DNA of 64,000 nucleotides, from positions 1-64,000 of the forward strand of contig NZ_WBMR01000003.1 of the NCBI RefSeq assembly GCF_008923365.1, given 5' to 3'. Position 1 is the first letter of the stretch. Each line of letters begins with the position of its first letter. The translations under genes were made by a program, and so were the position numbers. Source of the DNA: Actinomadura montaniterrae. Its GTDB lineage: Bacteria > Actinomycetota > Actinomycetes > Streptosporangiales > Streptosporangiaceae. The notes beneath the pieces were generated by a model, which saw nothing but the letters and a program-made list of their open reading frames with translations, was not told where the DNA came from and ran no database searches. Shown here one piece after another: positions 1 through 7,372 of the stretch.

Positions 1-57
1 CAAAAGCGGCTCGATCCGCCGCCACGCCGCATCGGTCAACTCATGCCGTCGCACCAC
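1..57 (-). CDS. IS5-family transposase, N-terminal fragment (partial at edge)
   Basis: Reading leftward from a GTG at 57, the frame gives VVRRHELTDAAWRRIEPLL and runs off the window. This matches the N-terminal helix of IS5-family transposases (HELTDxxWxxIxPLLP), which precedes the DDE catalytic domain. Only 19 codons are visible, so catalytic residues, length and intactness cannot be judged. An in-frame stop just upstream limits the start to this GTG or the one after it. Confidence 0.6.
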   Translation of the reverse strand, partial: MVRRHELTDAAWRRIEPLL

Positions 58-123
58 GACACACCATCAACCCACACCCACCAGATCGTCCTCAGCAAAA
101 CACCAAGATCTACCGGACAGGCT
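1..123 (-). mobile_element. End of an IS5-family-like insertion sequence (cut by window edge)
   Basis: The leftmost 123 bases look like the 5' end of an insertion sequence running off the window. A transposase start lies at 57, and upstream of it the leftward strand reads GAGCCTGTCCGGTAGATCTT, which resembles the terminal inverted repeat of actinomycete IS5-group elements. The element appears to stop at about 123, next to CTAG at 124-127; CTAG fits the YTAR target preference of some IS5 subgroups (family knowledge). The other end and the target duplication are outside the window, so the boundary is inferred. Confidence 0.55.
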
Positions 124-184
124 CTAGGCCTGGAGGTCCAGGCCTAGGTCAGGCCCGGGCCTGGCAAGTCCAGGCCCGGGCCTG
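124..184 (-). terminator. Double hairpin terminator downstream of the SDR gene
   Basis: Two adjacent perfect inverted repeats follow the SDR stop. 150-184 has 15-bp arms (CAGGCCCGGGCCTGG) around a 5-nt loop at 165-169, and 124-147 has 11-bp arms around GG. Both lie just past the leftward stop at 196, as expected for an intrinsic terminator of the 2958-to-196 operon. There is no clear T-run, which is usual in actinomycetes. The outer hairpin starts exactly where the IS end appears to begin. Confidence 0.7.
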
Positions 185-195
185 AGGCCGCTCCG

Positions 196-948
196 TCAGT
201 GCGCGAGGTAGCCGCCGTCCACCGGCAGCGTGGCACCGGTCAGGTAGCCGGAATGCTCGCCGGCCAGCAGGAGCAGCGCGGCGGCCAGCTCATGGGTCTC
301 GCCCCAGCGGCCCACCGGTACCTCCTTGCGCACCATGGCGAGCGCCACCGGATCGTCGCGGGACGCCTCGTTCATCTCCGTCAGCACCGGCCCGGGCAGC
401 AGGCAGTTGGCCGTGACGCCCGTACCGGCCAGTTCCAGCGCCAGGGACTTGGTCAGCTGCACGACCGCGCCCTTCGACGCGGCGTACCCGGCGCGTTCCG
501 GGGCACCGACGACGCCGAGCACCGAGCCGATCGTCACGATGCGGCCGTAACCGGCGGCGGTCATCCGCTTGCTCGCCTCCCGCACGGTGTACCAGGTGCC
601 GAAGAAGTTGGTCGCCATGCAGGCGTGCAGCGCTTCCGTGCCGAGGTCGGCGACGCTGCCCCGGGCGAGGGTGCCGGCGCTGGTGACCACGATGTCCGGG
701 CCGCCGATGCGGTCGGCCACCTGCTCGACCGTGGCGCGCACCCGGTCCTCGGACGAGACGTCGCAGCCCAGCCCGACGGCCCCGGGCCCGATCCGCTCGG
801 CGCACGCTGCGGCCCGGTCCGGGTCCCGGGAGGTGATCGCGACGCGGGCGCCGGCCGCGGCCATGGCGCGCGCCGCGGCCAGCCCGATCCCGGAGGCACC
901 GCCGGTGACCAGCGCCGTCCGGCCGGTGAGGGAGAACAAGTCAGTCAT
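196..948 (-). CDS. SDR-family oxidoreductase
   Basis: Classical short-chain dehydrogenase of 250 residues. It shows the cofactor motif TGGASGIG at 15-22, Asn114, and the catalytic set Ser142, Tyr155 and Lys159 (YAASK), and ends in the usual PVDGGY tail. An upstream in-frame GTG would add 22 residues without homology, so the ATG at 948 is preferred. It is the last gene of a leftward operon with a substrate-binding protein and two MaoC-type hydratase halves, so it may oxidise a 3-hydroxyacyl-CoA or related alcohol (inference). It resembles the SDR at 23749-24522, which also sits in a module containing a luciferase-like gene. The substrate is unknown. Confidence 0.88.
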   Translation of the reverse strand: MTDLFSLTGRTALVTGGASGIGLAAARAMAAAGARVAITSRDPDRAAACAERIGPGAVGLGCDVSSEDRVRATVEQVADRIGGPDIVVTSAGTLARGSVADLGTEALHACMATNFFGTWYTVREASKRMTAAGYGRIVTIGSVLGVVGAPERAGYAASKGAVVQLTKSLALELAGTGVTANCLLPGPVLTEMNEASRDDPVALAMVRKEVPVGRWGETHELAAALLLLAGEHSGYLTGATLPVDGGYLAH

Positions 949-1029
949 GCGGCGAGCGTAGGAGCCGGCCGGGTTCCGTTCACCCGATCCGGTCTGGTGA
1001 ACGGAACAGGCCACCGATGCGTCCTGCCG

Positions 1030-1437
1030 TCAGCTGGACGGGACGTGGACCTCGACGGTGCCGGTAGAGCAGACGGTGCCGTCGGCCGCGGTCCCGGTGA
1101 GCGCCAGCTCGACGAGGTGCCCGTCGCCGGCCTCCCTGACCTCCGTCACCGTCGCCGCGAAGATCAGTGGTGTTCCGGCGTACGCGCTGGCGCGGTTGCG
1201 CCACTCGACGCGGCGCAGCGCAGCGCCGGGGCCGGCCCAGCGCAGCACCGTACGGGCGAACATCTCCCCGTGCAGCGTCGACTGGACGACGACGTCCGGG
1301 AATCCCTCAGCGCGTGCGTGCTCCTGGTCGTAGTGGATGCGGTGGGAGTTCCAGGTGACCGCGCTGAAGCGGAACAGCTGCACGCGCGTCGGCGTGACCT
1401 CCAGCGGCGGGCACACCGTGCCCGGTTCAGGCTTCAT
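1030..1437 (-). CDS. MaoC-like dehydratase, C-terminal-type subunit
   Basis: A 135-residue hot-dog-fold protein. The segment RFSAVTWNSHRIHYDQEHAR near residue 25 is the hallmark of the HTD2/mesaconyl-CoA hydratase type of MaoC domain, and DVVVQSTLHGEM follows as the ligand-binding helix. Longer versions of this family carry an N-terminal hot-dog domain as well; here that half is the separate upstream gene, whose stop at 1427 overlaps this ATG by 11 bases. The two polypeptides probably form a heteromeric enoyl-CoA or mesaconyl-CoA-type hydratase (family knowledge plus inference). The longer in-frame extension upstream of 1437 is shadow sequence within the neighbouring gene. Confidence 0.8.
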   Translation of the reverse strand: MKPEPGTVCPPLEVTPTRVQLFRFSAVTWNSHRIHYDQEHARAEGFPDVVVQSTLHGEMFARTVLRWAGPGAALRRVEWRNRASAYAGTPLIFAATVTEVREAGDGHLVELALTGTAADGTVCSTGTVEVHVPSS

Positions 1438-1945
1438 CGGCGTCTCCCAGCACGATGACCGACTCGTCCGACACCGCCAGCGGCGTGCCGGAGCCGTCGA
1501 AGTACTCGGTGCGGAGCCCGAGGACCACGAAGTCCCCGGCCCGGCCGCGCTTGCGGTCCGCACCGGTCAGGGACCGCTCCGCGTGGATCGTCATGCCGGC
1601 CGCCACGGCGGCGAGGAGCCGTACGGCCTGCCCGCCGTGGACCTGGCGGACCGGGAGCCCCTCGGTGCAGGGCGACTCCTGCGCGCCCAGGCCGTCCGGT
1701 CGCAGCTCGCCTTCGGGCGGGCCGTCCTGCCAGCTCAGGATGCTGGTCAGGAACATCGGCGGCGCGACGACCGGGCGGCCCGCCGCCGCGGCGGCGCGGG
1801 CCGCGGCGGCGTACTCGTCGTCACCGACCGCGATGGCGTATCGGCACAGGTCCCGGACCGTGACCTCGCCCAGGCGAACGCGTTCGGCGCGACCGCGCAG
1901 CCGGGCGGCGCGGGCGCAGACCTCCGCCAAAGGGTCGCCCCTCAC
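1427..1945 (-). CDS. MaoC N-terminal-type dehydratase subunit
   Basis: A 172-residue protein resembling the N-terminal half of MaoC/FAS1-like hydratases. It has the pattern RDLCRYAIAVGDD near residue 25, APPMFLTSIL, a Gly/Gln-rich central turn, and a C-terminal strand ending ESVIVLGDADEA. The GTG start at 1945 overlaps the stop of the lipoprotein gene (GTGA), indicating translational coupling. It precedes and overlaps the C-terminal-type partner, so the pair probably hydrates or dehydrates a CoA thioester within this operon. Neither half alone resembles a complete enzyme of the fused family. Confidence 0.75.
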   Translation of the reverse strand: MRGDPLAEVCARAARLRGRAERVRLGEVTVRDLCRYAIAVGDDEYAAAARAAAAAGRPVVAPPMFLTSILSWQDGPPEGELRPDGLGAQESPCTEGLPVRQVHGGQAVRLLAAVAAGMTIHAERSLTGADRKRGRAGDFVVLGLRTEYFDGSGTPLAVSDESVIVLGDADEA

Positions 1946-2958
1946 CCGACATACCTCTCGTACCAGCCGCGGATCATCACGGTCTCCAGGTCGGGCCGCG
2001 TTTTGATCAGCTTCTGCGCGAGGAGGAAGTCCAGCAGCTTGCCGGCGGAGGCGTAGTCGGCGCCGGTGAAGCCCCTGGCCGCGAAGTTGATATCGGGAAG
2101 GCCCTGGGCGGCCGTGTCGGCGGGCAGCTTGACCTGCTGCTGCGTCGCCTCGCCCGCGGCCTTCGGGTCGCTCGTCACGATCCGGTCGGCCTGTGCGACG
2201 ACCTTGAAGACCTTGCCGGCCACCTCGTTGTGCCCGCTCAGCCACTTCTGGCCGGCGAGGAGCCACTGAACGTAGCCGACCCCGAAGTCCCCGATGCGGC
2301 CGGCGATGTGGCCGCCTTCCTTGACGCCGTTGGCCGCCCACGGCTCGAACAGGATGTAGCCGTCGATGGAGCCGCGGCCGAGCAGGCCCGGCATGTCCGG
2401 CGGAGACCCTTTGACGATCTTGATGCTGCCGGGGTCGATGCCGTTGTGCTTCAGATACGCATGGGTGGCGTACAGGCCGATCCCCTGGATCGACCCCATG
2501 GTCTTGACCTGCTTCGGCCCGTCGATGCCCTTGCGCAGCACGACCTTGAGGTAGCGGTCGGAGGACTGGAAGACGCCCAGGGCGCGCAGGTTCGCGTTGT
2601 TCGCCATCAGGGACAGCGCGGTGGAGTCCGCGTTGGCGGCGATCTGGGCCGTTCCCGCGATGACGGCCTGCGACGCGGTCGGCCCGCCCTCGGTCTGCAC
2701 CAGCTGGACGTTCAGCCCCGCCTTGGCGAACATCCCGCGCTGCACGGCCAGGTAGAGCGGCGCGTACGACGGGTCGACACCGGCGGCGATCCGGATGACC
2801 GGTCCCTTGGCCTGGGCGTTCGCGCCTCCGCTGTCCGTCGATCCCGACGTGCACGACGCGGCCGGTACCAGCGCCGCGATCGCGATGAGGGCTCCCGCCG
2901 CCCTGCCCGGGTTCCGACGCACCGTGCTCGCCGAGCGAGCGCCTCTCATGACGAACAT
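1942..2958 (-). CDS. ABC transporter substrate-binding lipoprotein, NMT1/SsuA-like
   Basis: A 338-residue secreted lipoprotein. A basic start and hydrophobic stretch lead to the lipobox AAS-Cys36. The body has the NMT1/SsuA/TauA pattern (GVDPSYAPLYLAVQRGMF near 60, GGPTASQAVIAGTAQIA near 90, FEPWAANG near 205). This family binds sulfonates, nitrate, thiamine precursors or aromatic acids and hands them to an ABC permease. No permease or ATPase gene is adjacent, which is odd: it may use a distant transporter or act as a sensor. AGGAG lies about 9 bases before the ATG. It is the first gene of the leftward operon and is divergent from the ferredoxin reductase. Confidence 0.85.
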   Translation of the reverse strand: MFVMRGARSASTVRRNPGRAAGALIAIAALVPAASCTSGSTDSGGANAQAKGPVIRIAAGVDPSYAPLYLAVQRGMFAKAGLNVQLVQTEGGPTASQAVIAGTAQIAANADSTALSLMANNANLRALGVFQSSDRYLKVVLRKGIDGPKQVKTMGSIQGIGLYATHAYLKHNGIDPGSIKIVKGSPPDMPGLLGRGSIDGYILFEPWAANGVKEGGHIAGRIGDFGVGYVQWLLAGQKWLSGHNEVAGKVFKVVAQADRIVTSDPKAAGEATQQQVKLPADTAAQGLPDINFAARGFTGADYASAGKLLDFLLAQKLIKTRPDLETVMIRGWYERYVG

Positions 2959-3105
2959 CCGTTGTTCTCCTCAGCAGGTTCGAGGGCGTCCGGCTGTGCC
3001 ACGCGGTGAGGATTCCGCGGCTTTCCCCTGGTGGACAGCCGAACGTCCTGCTCACCGGACCGGATCCGTTGGTGGGACGAGGCGCCGTCCTTACGGTCAC
3101 CTGTC
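2959..3105. promoter_or_regulatory. Divergent promoter region between lipoprotein and ferredoxin-reductase genes
   Basis: This 147-bp gap separates the two head-to-head transcription units of the CoA module, so both promoters must lie here. A Shine-Dalgarno for the leftward gene is visible (AGGAG in reverse complement). I see no strong inverted repeat and no copy of the GTAC operator found near 18.5 and 22.6 kb, so this module seems to be under a different regulator. Confidence 0.5.
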
Positions 3106-4134
3106 ATGAGCACGCTTGCCGAGATCTCGACGCCAACGGACGAGAGCCCGCCCACCGAGGCCGACATCCTGATCGTCGGCGCCGGCCCGGCCGGCCTGTA
3201 CGGCGCCTACTACGCGGGATTCCGCGGCCTGCGGGTGGCGGTCATGGACGTGCTTCCCCAGCCGGGCGGCCAGATCACCGCCATGTACCCGGAGAAGCCC
3301 ATCCTCGACATCGCCGGCCTGCCCTCGGTCCGCGGCCGCGACCTGGTCGACGACCTGGTGGCCCAGGCGGCGCCGTACGGACCGGAGTACCTGCTCGGTC
3401 ACCAGGCCGTGGAACTGTCCTACGACGACGGCCTGCCCGTCGTCCGCAGCGCCCAGGGGGCGACCGTACGGGCCGGGGCGGTCGTCGTCACCGGCGGGAT
3501 CGGGACGTTCACGCCGCGGCCGCTGCCCGCCGCGCGCGCGTTCGAGGGGCGCGGGCTCGTCTACTTCGTGCGGCACCTCGCAGACCACACCGACCAAGAC
3601 ATCGTGATCGCAGGCGGCGGGGACAGCGCCTTCGACTGGGCCGACAGCCTGGTCCCCCTGGCCCGCTCGGTCACGCTGGTCCACCGCCGCGACCGGTTCC
3701 GGGCGCACGCCGCGACGGTCGACCGCGTCCGCGACGCAGGCGTCGAGATCCTCGTCAACAGCGCGGTGACCGCCGCGTCGGGGACGGACGGCCTGGAGAC
3801 CGTCCAGGTCACCCACCTGCCGGACGGGACCACGCGGGAGCTGAAGGCGCAGACTCTCATCGCCGCGCTCGGCTTCACCGCCGATCTCGGGCCGCTGCTC
3901 GGCTGGGGCCTCGAACTCCGGTCGCGGCGGATCGCGGTCGGCACCGACATGGCCACCAACCTGCCCCGCGTGTACGCCGCGGGCGACATCACCGACTACC
4001 CCGGCAAGGTCCGGCTGATCGCGGTCGGCTTCGGCGAGGTCGCGACCGCCGTCAACAACGCCGCCACCGTCATCGACCCGGAGGCGGAGCTGTTCCCCGG
4101 GCACTCCACCGACGGCCCGGCAGAGAGGAAGTGA
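3106..4134 (+). CDS. Ferredoxin--NADP+ reductase, thioredoxin-reductase type
   Basis: A 342-residue FAD/NAD(P) flavoprotein. GAGPAG at 25-30 binds FAD; PQPGGQITAMYPEK near 60 is typical of TrxR-type ferredoxin reductases; IVIAGGGDSAFDWA near 165 is the NAD(P)H site; and VYAAGDITDYPG near 290 is the second FAD site. The CxxC of true thioredoxin reductases is missing, as expected for FNR. The ATG at 3106 fits the family length. The ferredoxin gene starts one base after the stop, so the pair probably forms an NAD(P)H-to-ferredoxin electron chain. It could serve an oxygenase, but none is adjacent. Confidence 0.9.
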   Translation: MSTLAEISTPTDESPPTEADILIVGAGPAGLYGAYYAGFRGLRVAVMDVLPQPGGQITAMYPEKPILDIAGLPSVRGRDLVDDLVAQAAPYGPEYLLGHQAVELSYDDGLPVVRSAQGATVRAGAVVVTGGIGTFTPRPLPAARAFEGRGLVYFVRHLADHTDQDIVIAGGGDSAFDWADSLVPLARSVTLVHRRDRFRAHAATVDRVRDAGVEILVNSAVTAASGTDGLETVQVTHLPDGTTRELKAQTLIAALGFTADLGPLLGWGLELRSRRIAVGTDMATNLPRVYAAGDITDYPGKVRLIAVGFGEVATAVNNAATVIDPEAELFPGHSTDGPAERK

Positions 4135-4135
4135 C

Positions 4136-4456
4136 ATGGCGTACGTCATCGGCCCGGCATGCGTGGACGTCATGGACCGGTCGTGCATGGAGGAATGCCC
4201 GGTCGACTGCATCTACGAGGGAGCGCGCAAGCTCTACATCCACCCCGTCGAGTGCATCGACTGCGGCGCCTGCGCGGAGGTCTGCCCGGAGCAGGCGATC
4301 TCCGCCGACCGGACCGCCGACCCGGATCACCGGGTGGACAACCGGCGGTTCTTCGAGGAGCCGCTGCCCGGGCGGGAGGAGGCCGTCGGCTCGCCGGGCG
4401 GCGCGGCCAAGATCGGCCCGATCGGTGTGGACACCGAGCTGACCAAGGCGGGCTGA
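4136..4456 (+). CDS. fdxA: 7Fe ferredoxin
   Basis: A 106-residue ferredoxin. The N-terminal half closely follows the actinobacterial FdxA pattern (AYVIGPACVDVMDRSCMEEC), with Cys at 9, 17, 21 and 25 and then C40-xx-C43-xx-C46-xxx-C50-Pro, consistent with one [3Fe-4S] and one [4Fe-4S] cluster. The tail (TKAG) is also typical. It starts one base after the reductase stop. It carries electrons from the reductase to an unidentified acceptor. The symbol is by family resemblance. Confidence 0.88.
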   Translation: MAYVIGPACVDVMDRSCMEECPVDCIYEGARKLYIHPVECIDCGACAEVCPEQAISADRTADPDHRVDNRRFFEEPLPGREEAVGSPGGAAKIGPIGVDTELTKAG

Positions 4457-4457
4457 C

Positions 4458-4631
4458 GTGCGCACCGGCATCCGCCTCCCGCCCTGCCGTCCCGTCGACG
4501 CGGTGGCCGAGGCCGCGCTGAGCATCGTCCGCCGGCACGGCACGTCGCCCGAGGTGACGGTCTCAGCTGGGGTCCGCACCTCCACCCTCCCCCATGAACT
4601 TATGGAATCGCTCGGAAAGGTGCTCGCGTGA
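4458..4631 (+). pseudogene. Internally deleted luciferase-like (LLM) oxidoreductase remnant, 57 codons
   Basis: A GTG-initiated frame of 57 codons lies between the ferredoxin stop and the CaiB start. Its first ~18 residues (TGIRLPPCRPVDAVAEAA) match the N-terminus of the intact luciferase-like protein at 22733 (IGIRIPPCAPAPELAAAA). Its last ~20 (STLPHELMESLGKVLA) match that protein's C-terminus (YDLPLQLIDDFGREVLA). About 270-280 central residues are absent, yet the frame is kept and the stop still overlaps the next GTG (GTGA). The simplest reading is an in-frame deletion of a full gene. The product cannot hold the TIM-barrel fold. The coupling may still help translation of the next gene (inference). 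Confidence 0.7.
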
Positions 4632-6925
4632 TCCGTGTCCTGGAGATAGGCGACTACGCCGCGCCGGACGCCGGGCGCATGCTCGTCGGCCTCGGCGCGG
4701 AGGTGACGATCGTCGAGCCGCCCGAGGGCGTCGCGGCCCGCCGGACGGACCCCGTCGGCTTCGCGCACCGGGCGGCCGGGAAGTCCTCCGCCCTGCCGGA
4801 GGACGCGCTCGCGCTCGCACCGCAGTGCGATGTGATCCTCGACGGCACGTGGGGCGGTCCGCTCGCGCGGGTCGCCGCCGACCTGGCGGAAGCCGCCGGA
4901 GACGGGGCCGTCCACGTCGTGCTGGCGCCGTACGGGGACGCCGGTCCGGCCGCCGGCTGGGCGGCGACCGACCTCACCGTCGCCGCCGCGGGCGGCATGC
5001 TCGCGCTGATCGGCCGGCCCGACCGCCCGCCGCTGCGCCCGTACGGCGACCAGGCCGACCAGCTCGCCGGGCTGAACGCGGCGATCGCGACCCTGGTCGC
5101 CGCACGGGCGGGCGGCGGGCAGCGCGTGGTCGTCTCAGGGCAGGCCTCGGTCGCGGCTAGCCTGGAGTTCGGCGCGATCACCTACATCCACACCGGCCGG
5201 GTCCCGGAGCGGACGGGCAGCACGCACCCGATGGCCCCGCACACGCTGTTCACCACGGCGGACGGCCTCATCGCCGGCGGCCTGGGCGGCAGCCCGCGGA
5301 TGTGGGACGCCACGCTCGCCTGGCTCGTCGACAACGGCACGGCGGGCGACCTGGCCGACGAGCGGTGGCAGGACCCGGCGTACCGGGTCCGGCACCGCCA
5401 GGAGGTCTTCGACCTGCTCGCCGGCATCGTCGGCGAGATGAAGCGCGACCAGCTCTTCCACGAGGGGCAGGCCCGGCGGCTCCCCTGGGCCGCCGTACTG
5501 CGCCCGGAGGAGCTGGCCGGCAACGCCCAGTTGGTCGACCGCGGCTTCTTCGTCGATGTCATGACGCCCGAGGGCCCGGCGCGCGACGCGGGCTTCGCGG
5601 CCCGCGTCGGCGGAGCGGCCCCACCGGCCCGGCTGCGGGTCCCCGAACCCTGCGAGCACACCGTCCCGGCGGCCGCCGAGCCGCGGGCACGGAACGCCGC
5701 AGCCACTCCGCGGCGGCGCGGCGCCCTGGAGGGGATCCGCGTCCTCGACCTCACCTGGGTGCTCGCCGGGCCGTACGCGACCAAGACCCTCGCCGACCAC
5801 GGCGCGGAGGTCATCAAGATCGAATCACGGCACCGGCCCGACCCGACCCGCTTCTCCCCCGGCTTCCACCTGTCCCGGTCCGACGAGACCGACCCCGACA
5901 CCAGCGGCTACTTCAACAACGTCAACCGGAACAAGAAGAGCATCACCGTCAACCTGCGCACGCAGGAAGGCCGCGACCTCGCGCTCCGGCTCGCCGCGCA
6001 CTGCGACGTCGTCGTGGAGAACTTCGCGGCAGGCGTCCTCGACCGGCTCGAACTCGGCTACGACCGGCTGCGCCGGGTCCGCGAGGACATCATCGTCGTG
6101 AGCATGTCGGGCATGGGCCACACCGGTCCCTGGCGCGACTACGTCTCCTACGCCGACGCGGTCTCCGCTCTGTCCGGCTGGACGGCGCTCACGGGAGAGC
6201 CGGGCGAGCAGCCCGTCGGGGTGGTGTACGGCCTCGCCGACATCATCGCCGGCCATCATGCCGCTCTCGCCGCGCTGGCCGCCCTGGCCGTCCGCGACCG
6301 CACCGGCGCCGGGCAGCACGTCGACATGTCCCAACTCGAGACGGCAGCCGCGCACCTGGGCGACGCGATCCTGCGCGCGGACCGCGGCGAGACCGTCGAG
6401 CCGCTCGGCAACCGGCATCCGCGGATGGCTCCGCACGGGGTGTTCCCCTGCCTCGGCGACGGCAACTGGGTCGCCATCGCTGCCCGGACGGACGAGGAGT
6501 ACGCCCGCCTGGCAGCCGTCGCCGGCCTCCCCTACGACCCGCGCTGGACGACCCTGACCGGGCGCAAGGCGAACGAGTCCGCACTGGAGGACCACATCGC
6601 CGCCTGGACGCGGTCCCGGCCCGCCGAGGCCGTCGCGGAGATCCTCCAGGGCAACGGCGTTCCCGCCTACCCAGTGCGCGACGGACGCACGCTCGTCGAG
6701 CACGACGCCGCGCTGCGCGCCTGGGAGTTCTACGTGCCGCTCGCCCATCCGGCGGCGGGCACCTTCCTGCACGAGGGACTGCCGGCGCGGCTCACCCGCA
6801 CACCGGGCAGCGTCCGGACGCCGGCGCCGCGTCTAGGCGAGCACACCGCCGAACTCCTCACCGACCTCCTCGACCTGGACGAGACCGAGCAGGCGGCACT
6901 GCGCGCGAACGGCGTCCTCGAGTGA
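4628..6925 (+). CDS. CaiB/BaiF CoA-transferase family III, tandem double-domain protein
   Basis: A 765-residue protein with two family III CoA-transferase modules. The divergent first runs from about 1 to 340, and the canonical second from about 365 to 765 begins LEGIRVLDLTWVLAGPYATK. The second shows NRNKKSITVNLRTQEGRDL, GYDRLRRVREDIIVVS and GLADIIAGHH, whose Asp sits where the catalytic aspartate of formyl-CoA transferase lies (family knowledge). Most family III enzymes are about 400-residue homodimers, so this is a fused pseudo-dimer. The GTG start overlaps the remnant gene's stop. With the MaoC pair and SDR opposite, it points to activation and hydration of a CoA thioester. The substrate is unknown. 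Confidence 0.88.
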   Translation: MIRVLEIGDYAAPDAGRMLVGLGAEVTIVEPPEGVAARRTDPVGFAHRAAGKSSALPEDALALAPQCDVILDGTWGGPLARVAADLAEAAGDGAVHVVLAPYGDAGPAAGWAATDLTVAAAGGMLALIGRPDRPPLRPYGDQADQLAGLNAAIATLVAARAGGGQRVVVSGQASVAASLEFGAITYIHTGRVPERTGSTHPMAPHTLFTTADGLIAGGLGGSPRMWDATLAWLVDNGTAGDLADERWQDPAYRVRHRQEVFDLLAGIVGEMKRDQLFHEGQARRLPWAAVLRPEELAGNAQLVDRGFFVDVMTPEGPARDAGFAARVGGAAPPARLRVPEPCEHTVPAAAEPRARNAAATPRRRGALEGIRVLDLTWVLAGPYATKTLADHGAEVIKIESRHRPDPTRFSPGFHLSRSDETDPDTSGYFNNVNRNKKSITVNLRTQEGRDLALRLAAHCDVVVENFAAGVLDRLELGYDRLRRVREDIIVVSMSGMGHTGPWRDYVSYADAVSALSGWTALTGEPGEQPVGVVYGLADIIAGHHAALAALAALAVRDRTGAGQHVDMSQLETAAAHLGDAILRADRGETVEPLGNRHPRMAPHGVFPCLGDGNWVAIAARTDEEYARLAAVAGLPYDPRWTTLTGRKANESALEDHIAAWTRSRPAEAVAEILQGNGVPAYPVRDGRTLVEHDAALRAWEFYVPLAHPAAGTFLHEGLPARLTRTPGSVRTPAPRLGEHTAELLTDLLDLDETEQAALRANGVLE

Positions 6926-7372
6926 CCCCACCACCGGGGCCTCCTGGACACCGCCACCTGAGGCCTCCGGCCATGGCGCGGTGCGGCGATTCCACATCCG
7001 GCCAGGATTGTTGGAGCCCTCAACAAAATGCCTTCTGACCTGCTCGATCGAGATCGGATGTAGGCATTTGGTGCGCCGGGTAACAAACGGCGGACCCGAA
7101 TCGGCCTCTTGACCGGAGGGCGGCGCTGTGTCTTAACTTCCGGTTACCACACAGCTCACGACGGGCTCAGCGAACGTCAGACGTGACGGTCCTGCCGCTC
7201 ACCCCCCCACTTGCTCACCCCCCAGCTTGCCCACCCCCGTGCCGGTGCCGCGCGCGCCGCTCTCCCCGCCCCCACCGACTCTGCACGTCCAGTGCCCCGG
7301 GCATTCGCATGCCCGGATCGCGGCCGACTCCGTTTGCGAACCGGCCGCCTCCCACCCCCGAAGGGATCTGCC
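6926..7372. promoter_or_regulatory. Intergenic region upstream of the GH3 gene with inverted repeats
   Basis: This 447-bp stretch has no convincing gene. It holds two inverted repeats: TTGTTG at 7008-7013 with CAACAA at 7021-7026, and AAATGCCT at 7026-7033 with AGGCATTT at 7062-7069, the latter enclosing the palindrome CTCGATCGAG. These could be a terminator for the CaiB gene and an operator for the glycosidase. A purine-rich Shine-Dalgarno (AAGGGA) precedes the GH3 ATG. Assignment is inference only. Confidence 0.4.

Noticed and set aside
124..184. Replication origin or attachment site suggested by dense palindromes
   Set aside because: Position directly after a stop codon and hairpin structure fit a terminator; there are no DnaA boxes or tRNA remnant.
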